Source: Candolleomyces eurysporus
Lineage: Eukaryota; Basidiomycota; Agaricomycetes; Agaricales; Psathyrellaceae
NCBI GenBank assembly: GCA_027579435.1
Contig: JANBPK010000939.1
Span: 1-64,000, forward strand
Length of the DNA: 64,000 nucleotides
Direction of reading: 5' to 3'
The notes under the pieces are model-generated. The model was not told where the DNA came from, searched no databases, and worked only from the letters and a program-made list of their open reading frames with translations. The translations under genes were made by a program, and so were the position numbers. This document shows positions 35,918 through 46,964 of this stretch, piece by piece; the stretch's first letter is position 1, and the number at the start of each line of letters is the position of its first letter.

Positions 35918-36453
35918 TCAAGATGAGGGAAATGTACCCTGGAGAGACTTACTGTCTTCGCTAGCAGCCTCTGCTACTATTTCACTTGCGTTGCTAAATG
36001 TGGCGTTGGTCGCTTGGATGTGATAAAGCCGCTCTATGTTGAAACTCTGTGCATTAGAGAAGAGCGAGGTCGTGGCTCTTGGTGTCAACGGAGGCAAGAT
36101 GTTTGAGGGGGGAGTCGCAAGTTCATCCTCTTGCTGACTGAGTAATTGGCCAAGTCCTTCATCAAAGTTCAAAGGTGCCAATGCTGAGCTCACTGCTCCG
36201 TTAGCTGGCTCCATTTCCTGATACATGGCCACGTACCACCTTCTGATCTGAACTGTTGAGTGTTCCGTCTTCGTGTTGCAAACACTCGTAGGATCCGCTG
36301 AAACCTTGGTTGGGTCGAGCTCGGCACACCATTTGCAGTGACCACTGGAGGGGGGCTCTGTGACTGAGTATCTTCCCTCTCCTCTATGCCACTAGTTTGG
36401 TTCCTGCGATGAAGGAAACGTCTGAGTGACTTTGGTCTTGAGGTGGAGGCCAT
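35918..36453 (-). pseudogene. truncated unidentified protein, possibly N-terminus of an NLR/NACHT-type gene
   Basis: Two overlapping minus-strand frames: 36453 downwards (MASTSRPKSLRRFLHRRN..., basic N-terminus) and 36232 downwards, which contains SLFSNAQSFNIERLYHIQ followed by ATNATFSNASEIVAEAA. A stretch of the type 'NAxxFxIxxxxFxNA' just after a basic, Pro/Ser-rich leader resembles the region before the NACHT domain in Agaricomycete STAND proteins, but no P-loop follows; the frame stops at 35918. The frame change near 36200-36230 has no good intron. Likely a remnant; identity is a guess. Confidence 0.3.
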
Positions 36454-36804
36454 GCCAGATGATGTGGATTGCTGCAGGTGGTGGAGAATGGTGAGAGCGA
36501 TTGCCTGGGAGCTGTGTGGGCAAGAGTAGAGAGCTGTTAAAATGAAATGTCAGCATCTTCTTACGGATACACGAATATCACAGCTTTTACTGGCCACGTT
36601 CATGATCACGCGTAACGAGCGTCTATTGTGCAAACATGGTACTCCGCCTCAGAATTTGCATTGGAGTAGAACAGCCCAGCAAAGATGAGTTCAACCACCG
36701 GAAAAAATCACCTGTAAATGGCTCGGGGGTGTGGGGAGGAATTGTAGAACCACACAGGATTTTCCCCCGTGTTTAGCGCCATGCATCAAGCGGAGCTTGA
36801 AATG

Positions 36805-37130
36805 TAAACGACACCAAACCTTGCGAGCACACGCAGGTACGCCCTCTGCCTCCTCGATCAGTGCTGACATATCCTGATTGTGTTTTTTAATGACAAATAA
36901 GATGGAACATGTGAGGCATCAGCAGAAAACCAGAGGAGACAGTGGCTATCGATGGTTGTCCAGATATTTGCAACAAAAGGGTGGAGGACTTTGGACCAAG
37001 TTCAATTGGTAGGTATTACAATTACGACCTGGCAGATGCCCTCGAGGGATTATTAGTACATATAAATCATAAGCTTTGTTGATAAGAGATATTTATAGGT
37101 GCCATGGGCCGATCCCTAGCGCCGTCTAGG
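36805..37130 (-). pseudogene. F-box/LRR relic fragment, unit A (inverted relative to unit B)
   Basis: Read on the minus strand, 37010 to about 36890 encodes ...ILHPFVANIWTTID..LLVFC-type residues matching FVAKIWTTLDRNMRPGLLL of array member 3. The whole block 36805-37130 is the reverse complement of 42440-42790, although the flanks on both sides run in the same direction in the two units. Confidence 0.6.
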
Positions 37131-37199
37131 CTCCTAGAACAGGGCGTCGAGAAATCCGTAGAGTTCGACGGCCTCTCGGCAGAATCAAAAGTAGCTCAG

Positions 37200-37640
37200 C
37201 TGTTTAGTGAACAGGAGAAGTAAAGATAATACGGGAAGGGCAAATAAATTGCACGTTTGCCATTGCCTGCTTCATCCAAATCCTTCACGCCCACAGGATC
37301 TCCACATTTGGCAGTTTCCCAGTTGGCGTTTAGAATCTCGAATTGCAAGGACGGAATCGTACGTACTCCTAGGTTTCATGTTTTTGTGTTTCATCAGGTC
37401 CCCGTGTTCATCCTGTTCACGCTTTGTCCCTGAACGGCATGGAAGACAAATGGAAGAGATGTTTTCCTTGTCCGGAGATGCAGGCTAACCTTACTTGCTC
37501 TCGTCATCCTGGGCGCCATACTGGTCTCCGTATTGCAACTATCGAGAAGAGAGCTTATAAATTGCATGTTTTTCATGACTTCTCATTCCCGCGCATCACG
37601 GAGTCGGTCGAAACCGAAACCACCCAATTGTAATATCATC
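37200..37640 (+). pseudogene. relic of a small membrane-protein exon, unit A
   Basis: Counterpart of 42900-43250. One frame gives a hydrophobic helix (LTLLALVILGAILVSVLQL with RR on its C-side, about 37480-37545), the kind seen in the neighbouring membrane protein, but no start, splice sites or continuous frame could be assembled. Confidence 0.3.
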
Positions 37641-37854
37641 CAGAGCCATCGATAGATATGATCGTTGTCGTGATGTACATTGCCGAGCTGCGGTTTGATT
37701 GAACTTGTTCGTAGGTGCTAGCAAGACAGGATCATGGAACCCGTTACGACTATTTAATCTGTGAGAGGGCACTTGGTTGAAGAAGGCGAAATATTCTTAA
37801 CACCTAGTTCTTGCCACTAGTCTCCCTGGAAACCGCCAAGCAGGTGCAGCACAA

Positions 37855-39589
37855 ATGTCTCTTCTCCCACAATTCTGGTCGTGGAGTGTCTCCAACTATT
37901 TCACCGAATACATCAACTGGACATTGATACAAGACGATGTTCCTCGATTAAATTCGTTGCCAAGGGTCAGCGACAAGTTACTCAGTGATTCGGTGACGTG
38001 CATATTCCTCTCCGTTATGACAGGTTTTGTCCTTTCAGTGAGTTTGATCCACCCTTTGCTGACCCTTTCCTCCTCTCTATTTCTAGGAATACTCGCAGGA
38101 ACGTCAGTCACGATCATTAGATTGATTGGTCAATCGAATAAGATTTGCCGAAATCTTCCTCCTGTGAAACATAGAACAAGCGCTTACGCTGTCGGAAGTC
38201 TCGTCTTGTTCCTGCTATTTGCTGCTGGAACCATCATCTACTGCGTAAAGATTACCCTGTCGATAAAGGAGCTATTGTGTTTAATTAGAACGGTCGAGAT
38301 GGATGCTGAGGGAGGCTATGTTGCGAAACCTTTGTGGTGTAATGGGAAGAGCTTCTTTGGTGCTCCAGACCCGACGAAGGGCTACTTTCATAATTTAAGC
38401 TATAGAGATACACTTGATTATGCGCTGTGTCTTGCGTTTGGGATTGTAGCTCAGCTTGTTTTTTTTTATTGCAGATGGCCTTTTGGTAAGGTATTCTACT
38501 TCGTTGACATAATAGCCCGGAGGCTGACTTCCCGTCTTTCTCTCCTTTCTTCGATTCAGGTGTACCGATGCTATCTCGTCTACATTTATAGACGAGTGGT
38601 TTATATACCCGTTTTGGTTATCTATGCCAGCTGTGTCAGTGAGTACGAATCGTATTATTGTAGGAGGACATACGTATATTCAAATATTCAAGTAATCTCA
38701 ATAATAGAAGTTTATCCTGCTCTCCAATTCCAGGACGACCCCATTTTTCTACAAAGCACCCCCAAAGGGATCGAGTTCACCATGCTTCGAAGGGTAGCAG
38801 AGTTTTATCTGCTGCCGCTATGGTTCGCCACATCTCTCATCACGAACATTCTAGTTACCAGCTTCATCGTTTCTCGTATTCTCCGTCAACCGACTCTCAA
38901 TGCTAGGATCACTTGCACCTCGTAGGTTAAATTAAACTTTGGGTGTCAGTTCACTGAATCGAACTCCGGAACATTCAGGTGGCAGCCGCGCGACAGCGAT
39001 GGGCAAGTCCCAGAAGACGATGGTAGGGGTGGTGCAGGAGAAGGAGGCGGGGGGGTCAGACGACGCTTGTCGATGCCGACTTGGACTCTTTGTTTCTGGC
39101 GTAAATTCGGAAAGGATTGCAGGTGGAGCTTGCAGTCTTTGTATACCCGAGTTATTGTCATACTTATTAAGGCTGCCCTACCCCCCGCACTGTGTGGCAT
39201 CGCTGCGGTGATTGCATTCTACTATGGGCTAGGATTCTACGAGCGTGTCGGCCCGCGGGGTTTGGGTCAACAGGTGGTGATGCGACTTTTCTTGACGCTT
39301 TGGCTTGGGACTAGTGTATGTGCTTTTCTATCATATCTGGCCTTGCACGTATACCGTTACCGATCCCATTTATTTTTATCTTATACAGGCCTTGGCTCCG
39401 CAACTCATCGCTATTCACGCCTTACAGAGGAGGCAGCGCTCCATGCTTGGAGTCAGTTCACTAAACTGCGGCGTGGGGACGAAGGAGATACCTCAGCTAG
39501 AACCTATAGTGTTCAGAGATGCGCATGGCATTGGGACACAAACAACGAACGAAGATGAGTTCACCACTGATTTCGAGTCCCCGGGATAA
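37855..39589 (+). CDS. basidiomycete multipass membrane protein, unit A copy
   Basis: Starts MSLLPQFWSWSVSNYF. Inferred exons: 37855-38023, 38087-38485, 38560 to about 38634, about 38741-38921, 38979-39315, 39389-39589. At least six hydrophobic helices are visible (e.g. VGSLVLFLLFAAGTIIYCV, IYIPVLVIYA-type, PLWFATSLITNILVTSFIV, PPALCGIAAVIAFYYGL). IADGLLVYRCYLVYI across the second intron and ALAPQLIAIHALQRRQRS in the last exon are typical of the large family of Agaricomycete seven-helix-like proteins of unknown function. A T-run at about 38459-38467 is one base longer than in unit B, which breaks the frame but also, by chance, makes intron 38486-38559 readable in frame. The 60-residue acidic/Gly-rich loop before MPTWTLCFW is unusual. 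Confidence 0.6.
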
Positions 39590-39777
39590 GAGGGAGAGCA
39601 TCTTTGAATCGTCAGAGTGCTAGCGAGAGCTGTCGTGGAGATGACGGAAAGTCTAGATAGCGAAACACGTTCGATTTTTCGTTGCTTGTGTGTATTAGTG
39701 CAAACAACACATTAAATTGCACGTCACTCGACACATACTTCCGGAAGCCCCTTCAACAATTTGTGGGATATACTTAG

Positions 39778-40080
39778 GGACGCGTTTTATGCCGAGACTG
39801 GTCGAATGTTAAGCGGGGATTTTCTATTCGTTTCCTCGAGGAAGCGTCTGAGAAGGCGCTCGAGAATCTACCTTCCAGCGCAGAGTCGAATCCTCGCATC
39901 CAAGAACTTGCCAAAAAGTTCGAAGACCACAGAACCGGCGGACATGCTGCAGGCAGTGGCATAGACAATAGTTCCCCATTGTCACCCGTTGTCCTAATGA
40001 ACGCTGCTACAGAACCGTGGACATGGCTCCCCCTGCTGAGTCGGCCAGGATCCAAAATAAATCGGCGCGCTCCCACGTAG
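39778..40080 (+). other. orphan conserved coding-like segment, unit A
   Basis: An open frame bounded upstream by a stop that could be an acceptor (CTTAG). It encodes FSIRFLEEASEKALENL and IQELAKKFEDH, followed by a Gly-rich stretch. The same frame, with mostly conservative changes, is present in unit B (45565-45753). No start codon or partner exon was found. It lies between the membrane protein and the VOC gene. Confidence 0.35.
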
Positions 40081-40524
40081 GGCGGGGGACCAACATACCA
40101 ACCGAGGCGCCGCGTTCACGTCTGAAGTTAGCGCTCATTGAAAATTCCGACTTACTGGGTCAGGTCTCCTTCGCAAGCTTAGCATGGCATAGCCAGTGTT
40201 TAATTTTCTCAGCTAGAGAGACTTGGGCTTCCTTTGAGATCCCAGGGATCACAAGTTATTTTCCAAGACGTTCGAGCCTGAGCAGGGTCGTTCACGAGTC
40301 CGTGCGCACACCTGCCGAGCGCGACTGGCACCATCCTCATGTCGCCCATGTCGCAGGCCTCGTCGGTTGGAGAGCATCCGGTCTACTCAATTCCTTCACG
40401 AAGTGGGCTGCGGGAAGGCGGTGATTCTTATCAACTAACTAGATATGGTCTGACTACCGAAAGTCTGTCAAAGCCATCAATTTTGTCGTGGGCGCTGCCG
40501 CATGTTTGGAGGAGCAAACTGACT

Positions 40525-40580
40525 CGAACGTGTCACGGTCACACGACGCGTTCATAAATATATGAGCGCGAACGCGTCTC
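40525..40580 (+). promoter_or_regulatory. VOC gene promoter, unit A
   Basis: Contains GTGTCACGGTCACACGACGCG, then a TATA-like CATAAATATATGAG at about 40553 and a second ACGCGT just downstream, ~90 bp before the ATG. ACGCGT is the MCB core in yeasts; the block is duplicated unchanged at 46272-46325. Confidence 0.45.
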
Positions 40581-40643
40581 TCCATCATTCATTCCACCAC
40601 CACCACTTCTAACCTCTAACAACTTCTCAACTCACTTTCAACC

Positions 40644-41213
40644 ATGCCTATTGCTCACCTTGCCCTCCACACCAAGGATCTCGAGAAGATCACGTCCTTT
40701 TACGAGGCAGCTCTGGCCCCTCTGGGCTACAAAGAGCGCATGCGGTTCCATGATGGGGCTGTTCGCGGGTACGGAGCATCCGGATACAACGTCGACTTTT
40801 GGGTCAGCAGCATGGAGGACTCGAACATACCTGAAGAGTTCAAGGGCAAGCCCGTTGGAGGATGGGGTGGCCCAGTCCACATTGCGTTCCATTGTAAGAC
40901 GAGAAACCAAGTGCGGGCTTTCTATGACGCTGCCATGTACGTCATTCTTCATCCTTCTTGCCTTCGAATGATACTCATTGTTTTGGTATTCAGGGCTAAT
41001 GGGGCCAAGTGCAACGGTCCTCCTGGATTGCGCCCTCAATACTTCTTCGCCTACTACGGGGCCTTCGTCTGGGACGCGGAAGGAAGGAACATTGAAGCTG
41101 TCTGCGTGAGGCCTGGATTCTGGGCAGAGGAGTGGGGTGTCCTTGGGTGGACTGGCGTGCTCGCTGTTGCCGCTGCCGGTGCGGGGTACTTGTGGCAGAA
41201 CTACTTTGCATAG
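40644..41213 (+). CDS. VOC/glyoxalase-like protein with C-terminal membrane anchor, unit A
   Basis: Exons 40644-40936 and 40994-41213; 170 aa. The 57-nt intron is a multiple of three and open, so the unspliced frame also reads through; unit B, whose intron is 62 nt, shows that it is spliced. The vicinal-oxygen-chelate fold is indicated by MPIAHLALHTKDLEKITSFYEAAL at the start, VHIAFHCKTRNQVRAFYDAA in the middle and AFVWDAEGRNIEAVC near the end: the paired beta-alpha-beta-beta-beta modules with His and Glu at metal-ligand positions. The last ~25 residues (VLGWTGVLAVAAAGAGYLW) form a membrane helix, so the protein is probably tail-anchored. Substrate unknown. Confidence 0.85.
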   Translation: MPIAHLALHTKDLEKITSFYEAALAPLGYKERMRFHDGAVRGYGASGYNVDFWVSSMEDSNIPEEFKGKPVGGWGGPVHIAFHCKTRNQVRAFYDAAMYVILHPSCLRMILIVLVFRANGAKCNGPPGLRPQYFFAYYGAFVWDAEGRNIEAVCVRPGFWAEEWGVLGWTGVLAVAAAGAGYLWQNYFA

Positions 41214-41960
41214 ATTCCAGCAGGCTGATACTTGACATCGTCGAGATGAAATCGTTCGGTTAGTCCGACCACTATATATGCTACTTCACCTTGAGGATTG
41301 TACTGTCGATAGTCCTCTCTTTTTTGGACTCTCTGTAATATAGATCGCCGTTTGATCTACCCACAGGATTTTCGAAATCAACGCGTTCGGAGGCTTTCTA
41401 CCATGTGGCCTGGATCACACAGGCCCATTTAGCAGTTCGCCCTGAGACCATCATTCGCCAGGATTAACCACTCTCTCAACGTGCTTCCTTCTGCTCGGTG
41501 GAACCTCGTAAAACCGCAACCATCGGTCTGGCTCGCATTTTGGCGCCACAGCACTGTCATCGATGAGCAAAGTGGCTCTCGGAAGCCCGAGATTGAGGCC
41601 CCATATCAGAGCGCCCATCGCCAAGCTCAAGTTCCCCCACCATGTCAAGCAATGGGAATGAACTGAAGTACATGCATCCGCACATCTTCTATTCACAAAC
41701 ACCGGTATTAAGAGGGCTCTATGGTCCCATGAACCTGCCTCAAGTTCTGGCGAAAAGCATTTTATGCGTCCTCGATGATTTTAGGCCTCTTAGAACCACC
41801 TAATTCTCCGAGGCGGAGTGCTGCTTCCTTGAACCTTCCCCACAATTGACATTGTTCCAGAGCGCTCATTGTGGTTGTAATGTACGAATGGAGCTGCAAA
41901 ATCCGTACTTAAAGGCCTGGCTCAAGCTTGGCTGCGCCTCCGCACTTCCCCGCTCCTTAG
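41214..41960. other. spacer between VOC and DUF4360 remnants, unit A
   Basis: Almost identical to 46965-47720. A minus-strand ORF (41451-41702) is conserved only because the DNA is nearly identical; no coding signature supports it. Confidence 0.4.
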
Positions 41961-41967
41961 AGAAGAG

Positions 41968-42285
41968 AAGGTTCAGACTTTGATCAAGCTTGCGTTCTTC
42001 TTGTGTGTTGCCCTGCAGGCGTCTGTGCAGACGTTGAGGCTGTTAGTAAGTTTCTTATTATGCTAGTTCAGATGTTTATGGATCGGTTGAGCTGACATGG
42101 TTGTGCTGTATGAATAGGTCCAAGTCCACAGTCATTGGGACTGGGTGTAAGCCAGGCTCAGCCACAGTGTCTGTCAAAAGTGCGTGNCCCCCGTCGGTTG
42201 ACGTGATATCGTATCTAACGTGATCTCTCGAAGATGGCGTCGTGTCGGTCGCTGCGTATAACTTCCAAGCTAACACTGGAACTTG
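41968..42285 (+). pseudogene. truncated DUF4360 gene, unit A
   Basis: Homologous to exons 1-3 of 47729-48755. The start codon is AAG instead of ATG (41968), an N sits at 42187 and the sequence ends in exon 3 at the duplication junction. No downstream exons. Confidence 0.85.
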
Positions 42286-42439
42286 CCTTGGAGAGTAGAG
42301 CACCCAAAAAAAGGATAAACTCAACCAATGGAAGAATTCACTTGTAGATGGCTCCGGGATGTGGGCAGGAATTGTGGAACCGCACAGGATTCAACCGTCA
42401 CGGTGTTTAGCGCCTTGCATTAAGCGGAGCTTAAAATGT

Positions 42440-42790
42440 GACCATACGTGGCGCCAAGGATCGCCCCATGGCACCTATACCTATGAATATTTCGTGTCAG
42501 CAAAGCTGATGCTTAATGTGTACTCATAGCTCCTTGAGAGCATTTGCCAGTTTGTATTACCGACCGATTGAACTTAGTCCGAACTCCTCCACACTTTGTT
42601 GCAGATATCTGGACTGCCATCAATAGTCATCTTCTCTCTGGTTTTCTCCTGATGCATCACACGTTCCACCTTATCTGGCATCGGGAAACACAATCAGGAT
42701 ATTTCAGTACTGATCCACGAGGCAGCGGGTGTACCTGCACGTGCTCGCGAGGTTCGGTGTGTCGTGGGTTTAATATGCATATCTAGTATT
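42440..42790 (+). pseudogene. F-box/LRR relic fragment, unit B
   Basis: On the plus strand, about 42580-42720 reads PPHFVADIWTAINSHLLSGF then LLMHHTFHLIWH, matching LHTFVAKIWTTLDRNMRPGL then LLMPHILHLVIH of array member 3. It is a stray piece of the F-box/LRR family, in opposite orientation to the copy in unit A. Confidence 0.65.
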
Positions 42791-42899
42791 CAAGTGTAAC
42801 AGGCTGCTTGAACGGGGCGTCGAGAAATCCGTAGAGCTCGACGGCCTCTCGGCAGAATCAAAGGTAGCTCAGCTGTTCAGTGAGGAGAAGAGGCAAAGA

Positions 42900-43250
42900 T
42901 ACTCTGGGAAGTGCGAATAAGCTGCGCGTTTGCCATTGCCTGCTTCACCCAAACCCTTCACGCCGACTGGGTCTCTGCATTTAGCAGTAGGTACGGAATC
43001 GTACTAATTTTCATGTTTTTTGTGTTTCATTGCCATCAGGTCTCTGTGTTCATCCTTTTCCCGGTTCGTCGCCGACCGGCATGGAAGAGGAATCGAAGAG
43101 AAGTTCTCTTTGTCGCAAGATGCAAGCTGACCTTATTTGCTCTCGTCATCCTGGGCGCCATACTAGTCTCCGTATTGCAACTATCGAGAAGAGAACTTGT
43201 AAATTGCATGTCTTTCAGCATCACTGAAAGACTTGTAGGCTGACAATTGA
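42900..43250 (+). pseudogene. relic of a small membrane-protein exon, unit B
   Basis: A 110-codon frame at 42911-43243 ends with KLTLFALVILGAILVSVLQL, a clear hydrophobic helix followed by RR. Its unit A counterpart has lost most of the frame. No gene model could be built. Confidence 0.35.
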
Positions 43251-43624
43251 ATATCAGCGCATATAATTGCATTTTCGCCGCTGACGGAAGATTATAGTTG
43301 CCAGTAATCGCTGGCAAGTGATACGCCATGTACCTGTGCTTGTCAGAGTTCCATTGGTTTAGTGATGCATAATCTTTCATTTTCACACATCACGGAGTCG
43401 GTCAAAACTGAAAATACCCAATTATAAGTTATAATTGGGTGGTTTCAGTTTCCCAGAGCCATCGATAGATATGATCGTTGTCATGGCGCACTGGCACAAT
43501 GTCGAGCTGCACTTTGATTAGTATTTAATCAATGAAGGACACGAGGTTGAAGAAGGTAATAGATCCTCAACACCTAGTTCTTGCCACTTGCCTACCTGGA
43601 AACCGCCAAGCAGGTGCAATGCAA

Positions 43625-45341
43625 ATGTGTCTTCTCCCACAATTCCGGTCGTGGAGTGTCTCCAACTATTTCACCGAGTACATCAACTGGAAATCGATAA
43701 AAGACGACGTCCCTCGATTAAATGGGTCGCCAAGGGTCAGCGACAGGTTGCTGAGTGATTCGGCAACGTGCATATTCCTCGCCGTTATGTCAGGTTTTGT
43801 CCTTTCTGTGAGTTCGACCCACACTTCGCTGACCCCTTTCCTCCTCTCTATTCCTAGGGGTACTCGCAGGAACGTCATTCATGATCATTAGGTTGATTGG
43901 TCAATCGAATAAGATTTGCCGAAATCTTCCTCCTGTGAAACATAGAACAAGCGCTTATGCTCTCGGAAGCCTCGTCTTGTTCCTGCTTTTTGCTACTGGA
44001 ACCATCATCTACTGCGTGAAGATTACCCTGTTGATAAAGAAGGTATTGTGTTTGATCAGGACGGTCGAGATGGATGCTGAGGGGGGCTACGTTGCGAAAC
44101 CTTTGTGGTGTAACGGGAAGAGCTTCATCGGTGCGCCAGAGCCGACGAAGGGTTACTTTCATAATTTAAGCTATGGAGATACTCTTGATTATGCGCTGTG
44201 TTTTGCGTTTGGGACCAAAGCTCAGCTTGTTTTGCTTATTGCAGATGGCCTTTTGGTAAGGTATTCTTCTTCGTCATCATAATATCCCAGAGGCTGACCT
44301 CCCGTCTTTCTCTCCTTTCTTTGATTCAGGTATACCGATGCTATCTCGTCTACATTGATAAAAGAGCGGTTTATATACCCGTTTTTGTTATCTATGCCAG
44401 CTGCGTCAGTGAGTACGAATTGTGTTACAGGAGGACATACGTATATTCAAATATTCAAGTAATCTCGATGATAGAAGTATATCCTACTCTCCAATTCCAG
44501 GACGACCCCATTGTTCAACAAAGCACCCCAAAGGAATCGAGTTTACCATGCTTCGAGAGGTAGCAGAGTTTTATCTGCTGCCGCTATGGTTCGCCACATC
44601 TCTCATCACAAACATTCTAGTCACCGGCTTCATTGTTTCTCGTATTTTCCGTCAACCGACCCTCACTCCTGAGACCACTTGCACCGCGTAGGTTATATTA
44701 AACTTTGGCGGTCAGTTCACTGAATCGACCCGGAACATTCAGGCGGCAGCCGCGCGACAGCGATGGGCAAGTCCCCGAAGACGATGGTGGAGGTAGTGCA
44801 GGAGAAGGAGACGAGGGGGTCAGACAACGCTTGTCGATGCCAAATTGGACTCTTCGTTTCTGGCGTCAATGCAGAAAAGATAGCAGGTGGAACTTGCGGT
44901 CTTTGTATACCCGATTTATCGTCATACTTATTGAAGCTGCCATANCCCCCCGCACTGTGTGGCATCGCTGCAGTGATTGCATTCTACTATGGGTTAGGAT
45001 TCTACCAGCGTGTTGGCCCGCGAAGTTTGGGTCAGCAGGTGGTTATGCGACTTTTCTTGACGCTTTGGCTTGGGACTAGCGTATGTGCTTTTTTATCATA
45101 TGTACCGATCCCATTTATTTCATCTTACACAGGCCTTGGCTCCGCAACTCATCGCTATTCACACCTTACAGAGGAGGCAGCGCTCCATGCTTGGAGTCAG
45201 TTCACTAAAATGCGGCGTGGGACGAAGGAGATACCTCAGCTAGAGCCTATAGTGTTCAGAGATGCACATGGCATTGGGACACAAACAACGAACGAAGAGG
45301 AGTTCACCATCGATCTCGAGTCCCCGGGTTTGTCCAGATAG
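43625..45341 (+). CDS. basidiomycete multipass membrane protein, unit B copy
   Basis: Starts MCLLPQFRSWSVSNYF. Exons 43625-43793, 43858-44255, 44330 to about 44404, about 44509-44687, 44743-45080, 45133-45341. Helices and landmarks as in unit A (IADGLLVYRCYLVYI intact here). Three homopolymer differences affect the frame: CCCC at 44525 (unit A has five C), N plus six C at 44945 (the N is extra) and GGG at 45218 (unit A has four G). Each is a single base in a run, so the copy may be functional with sequencing errors, or a pseudogene. The last exon ends ...TIDLESPGLSR in one frame. Confidence 0.6.
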
Positions 45342-45564
45342 CAGGCAGAGTATCTTTGAATTGTCAGAGTCCCAGCGAGAGCCGTCGTAGAGATGACCGA
45401 AAGTCTAGATAGCGAAACACGCTCGATCTTTTGTAGCTTGTGTGTATTAGTGCACATAACACATTCAATTGCACGTCACTCGACAAATACTTCCGGAAGC
45501 CCCTTCGACAATTATTTCTCAATTTGTGGGATATACTTAGGGATGCGTTCTATGCAGAGACTGA

Positions 45565-45753
45565 TCGAATGTTCAGCGGGAATTTTCTATTCGTTTCCTC
45601 AGGGAAGCATCTGAGAAGGCGCTCAAGAATCTACCTTCCAGCACAGAGTCGGATCCTCGCGTCCAAGAACTTGCCAAAGAGTTTGAAGACCACTGGCACA
45701 AAACCGGCGGACATGCTGCAGGCAGTAACACAGACAATATTACGCCATTTTAG
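45565..45753 (+). other. orphan conserved coding-like segment, unit B
   Basis: Counterpart of 39778-40080: FSIRFLREASEKALKNL then VQELAKEFEDHWHKTGGH, stop at 45751. An in-frame stop lies just upstream (about 45562), where unit A is open, so the exon may start later. Confidence 0.35.
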
Positions 45754-46271
45754 CGTCCTAATAAACACTCAGGCTACAGAACCGCGGACATGGCTCCCCC
45801 TTGGCTGAGTCGGCCTGGGTCCAGAATAAATCGGCGCGCTCCCACGTAGGGCGTGGGACTAAGGTATCAACCAAGGCGCCCTTCGCGTTAACGCTGAAGT
45901 TAACGCTCATTGAAAATTCCGACTTTCCGAGTCATCCTTCGCCAGGGTTTAACTTTCTCAGCTAGAGAGACTTGGGCTTCCTTTGAGATCCCAGGGATCA
46001 CAAATTATTTTCCAAGACGNTTCGAGCCTGAGCAGGGTCGTCCACNGAATCCCGCGGGCACCACTCTGCCGAGCGCNGGCAGGCACCATCTGATGTCGCC
46101 CGTGTCGCAGCCTCGTCGGTTGGAGAGCATCCGGTCTACTCAATTCCTTCACGAAGTGGGCTGCGGGAAGGCGGTGATTCTTATCAATTCACTATATATG
46201 GTCATACCGAAAGTCCGTCGAAGCCATCAATTATGTCGTGGGCGCTGCCGCATGTTTGGAGCAAACTGACT

Positions 46272-46330
46272 CGAACGTGTCACGGTCACACGACGCGTTC
46301 ATAAATATATGAGCGCGAACGCGTCTCTCC
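46272..46330 (+). promoter_or_regulatory. VOC gene promoter, unit B
   Basis: Same layout as unit A: GTGTCACGGTCACACGACGCG, CATAAATATATGAG, ACGCGT. Confidence 0.45.
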
Positions 46331-46389
46331 ATCATTCATTCCACCACCACCACTTCTAACCTCTAACAACTTCTAAGCCCACTTCAACC

Positions 46390-46964
46390 ATGCCTATTGC
46401 TCACCTTGCCATCCACACCAAGGATCTCGAGACGATCACGTCCTTTTACGAGGCAGCTCTGGCCCCTCTGGGCTACAAAGAGCGCATGCGGTTCCATGAC
46501 GGGGCTGTTCGCGGGTACGGAGCATCCAAATACGACGCCGACTTTTGGATCACCAGCAAGCAGGATGCGAACGTACCCGAAGAGTTCAAGGGCAAGCCCG
46601 TTGGAGGATGGGGTGGCCCAGTCCACATTGCGTTCCATTGTAAGACGAGAAACCAAGTGCGGGCTTTCTATGACGCTGCCATGTACGTCGTTCTTCATCC
46701 ATCCTTCCTCCCTGCCGAATGATGCTCATTGTTTTGGTTTTCAGGGCGAATGGGGCCAAGTGCAACGGTCCTCCTGGACTACGCCCTCAATACTTCTTCG
46801 CCTACTACGGGGCCTTTGTCTGGGACGCGGAAGGAAGGAACATTGAAGCTGTCTGCGTGAGGCCGGGATTCTGGGCAGAGGAGTGGGGTGTCCTTGGTTG
46901 GACTGGTGTGCTCGCTGTTGCCGCTGCCGGTGCGGGGTACTTGTGGCAGAACTACTTTGCGTAG
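46390..46964 (+). CDS. VOC/glyoxalase-like protein with C-terminal membrane anchor, unit B
   Basis: Exons 46390-46682 and 46745-46964; 170 aa. The second exon gives a protein segment identical to the unit A copy. The first exon has about ten substitutions, clustered in residues 45-65 (ASKYDADFWITSKQDANVPE against ASGYNVDFWVSSMEDSNIPE). The frame is clean, so both copies look functional. Function and substrate as for unit A. Confidence 0.85.

Larger units (their letters stand above)
36660..42295 (+). repeat. large tandem duplication, unit A
   Basis: 36660-42295 and 42300-48000 align end to end with a period of ~5.7 kb (e.g. membrane-protein ATG 37855 vs 43625, VOC ATG 40644 vs 46390). Unit A ends abruptly inside exon 3 of the DUF4360 gene at about 42285, where the start of unit B follows, so the duplication was head-to-tail. 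Confidence 0.85.

Noticed and set aside
38486..38559. Reading the membrane gene of unit A as one 356-aa exon
   Set aside because: The 74-nt stretch has intron borders and is intronic in unit B; it stays open in unit A only because a T-run is one base longer.
41451..41702. 83-aa minus-strand ORF nearly identical in both 5.7 kb units (also 47187-47561)
   Set aside because: The DNA here is almost identical in the two units, so ORF conservation is no evidence of coding; no splice sites or homologous domain seen.
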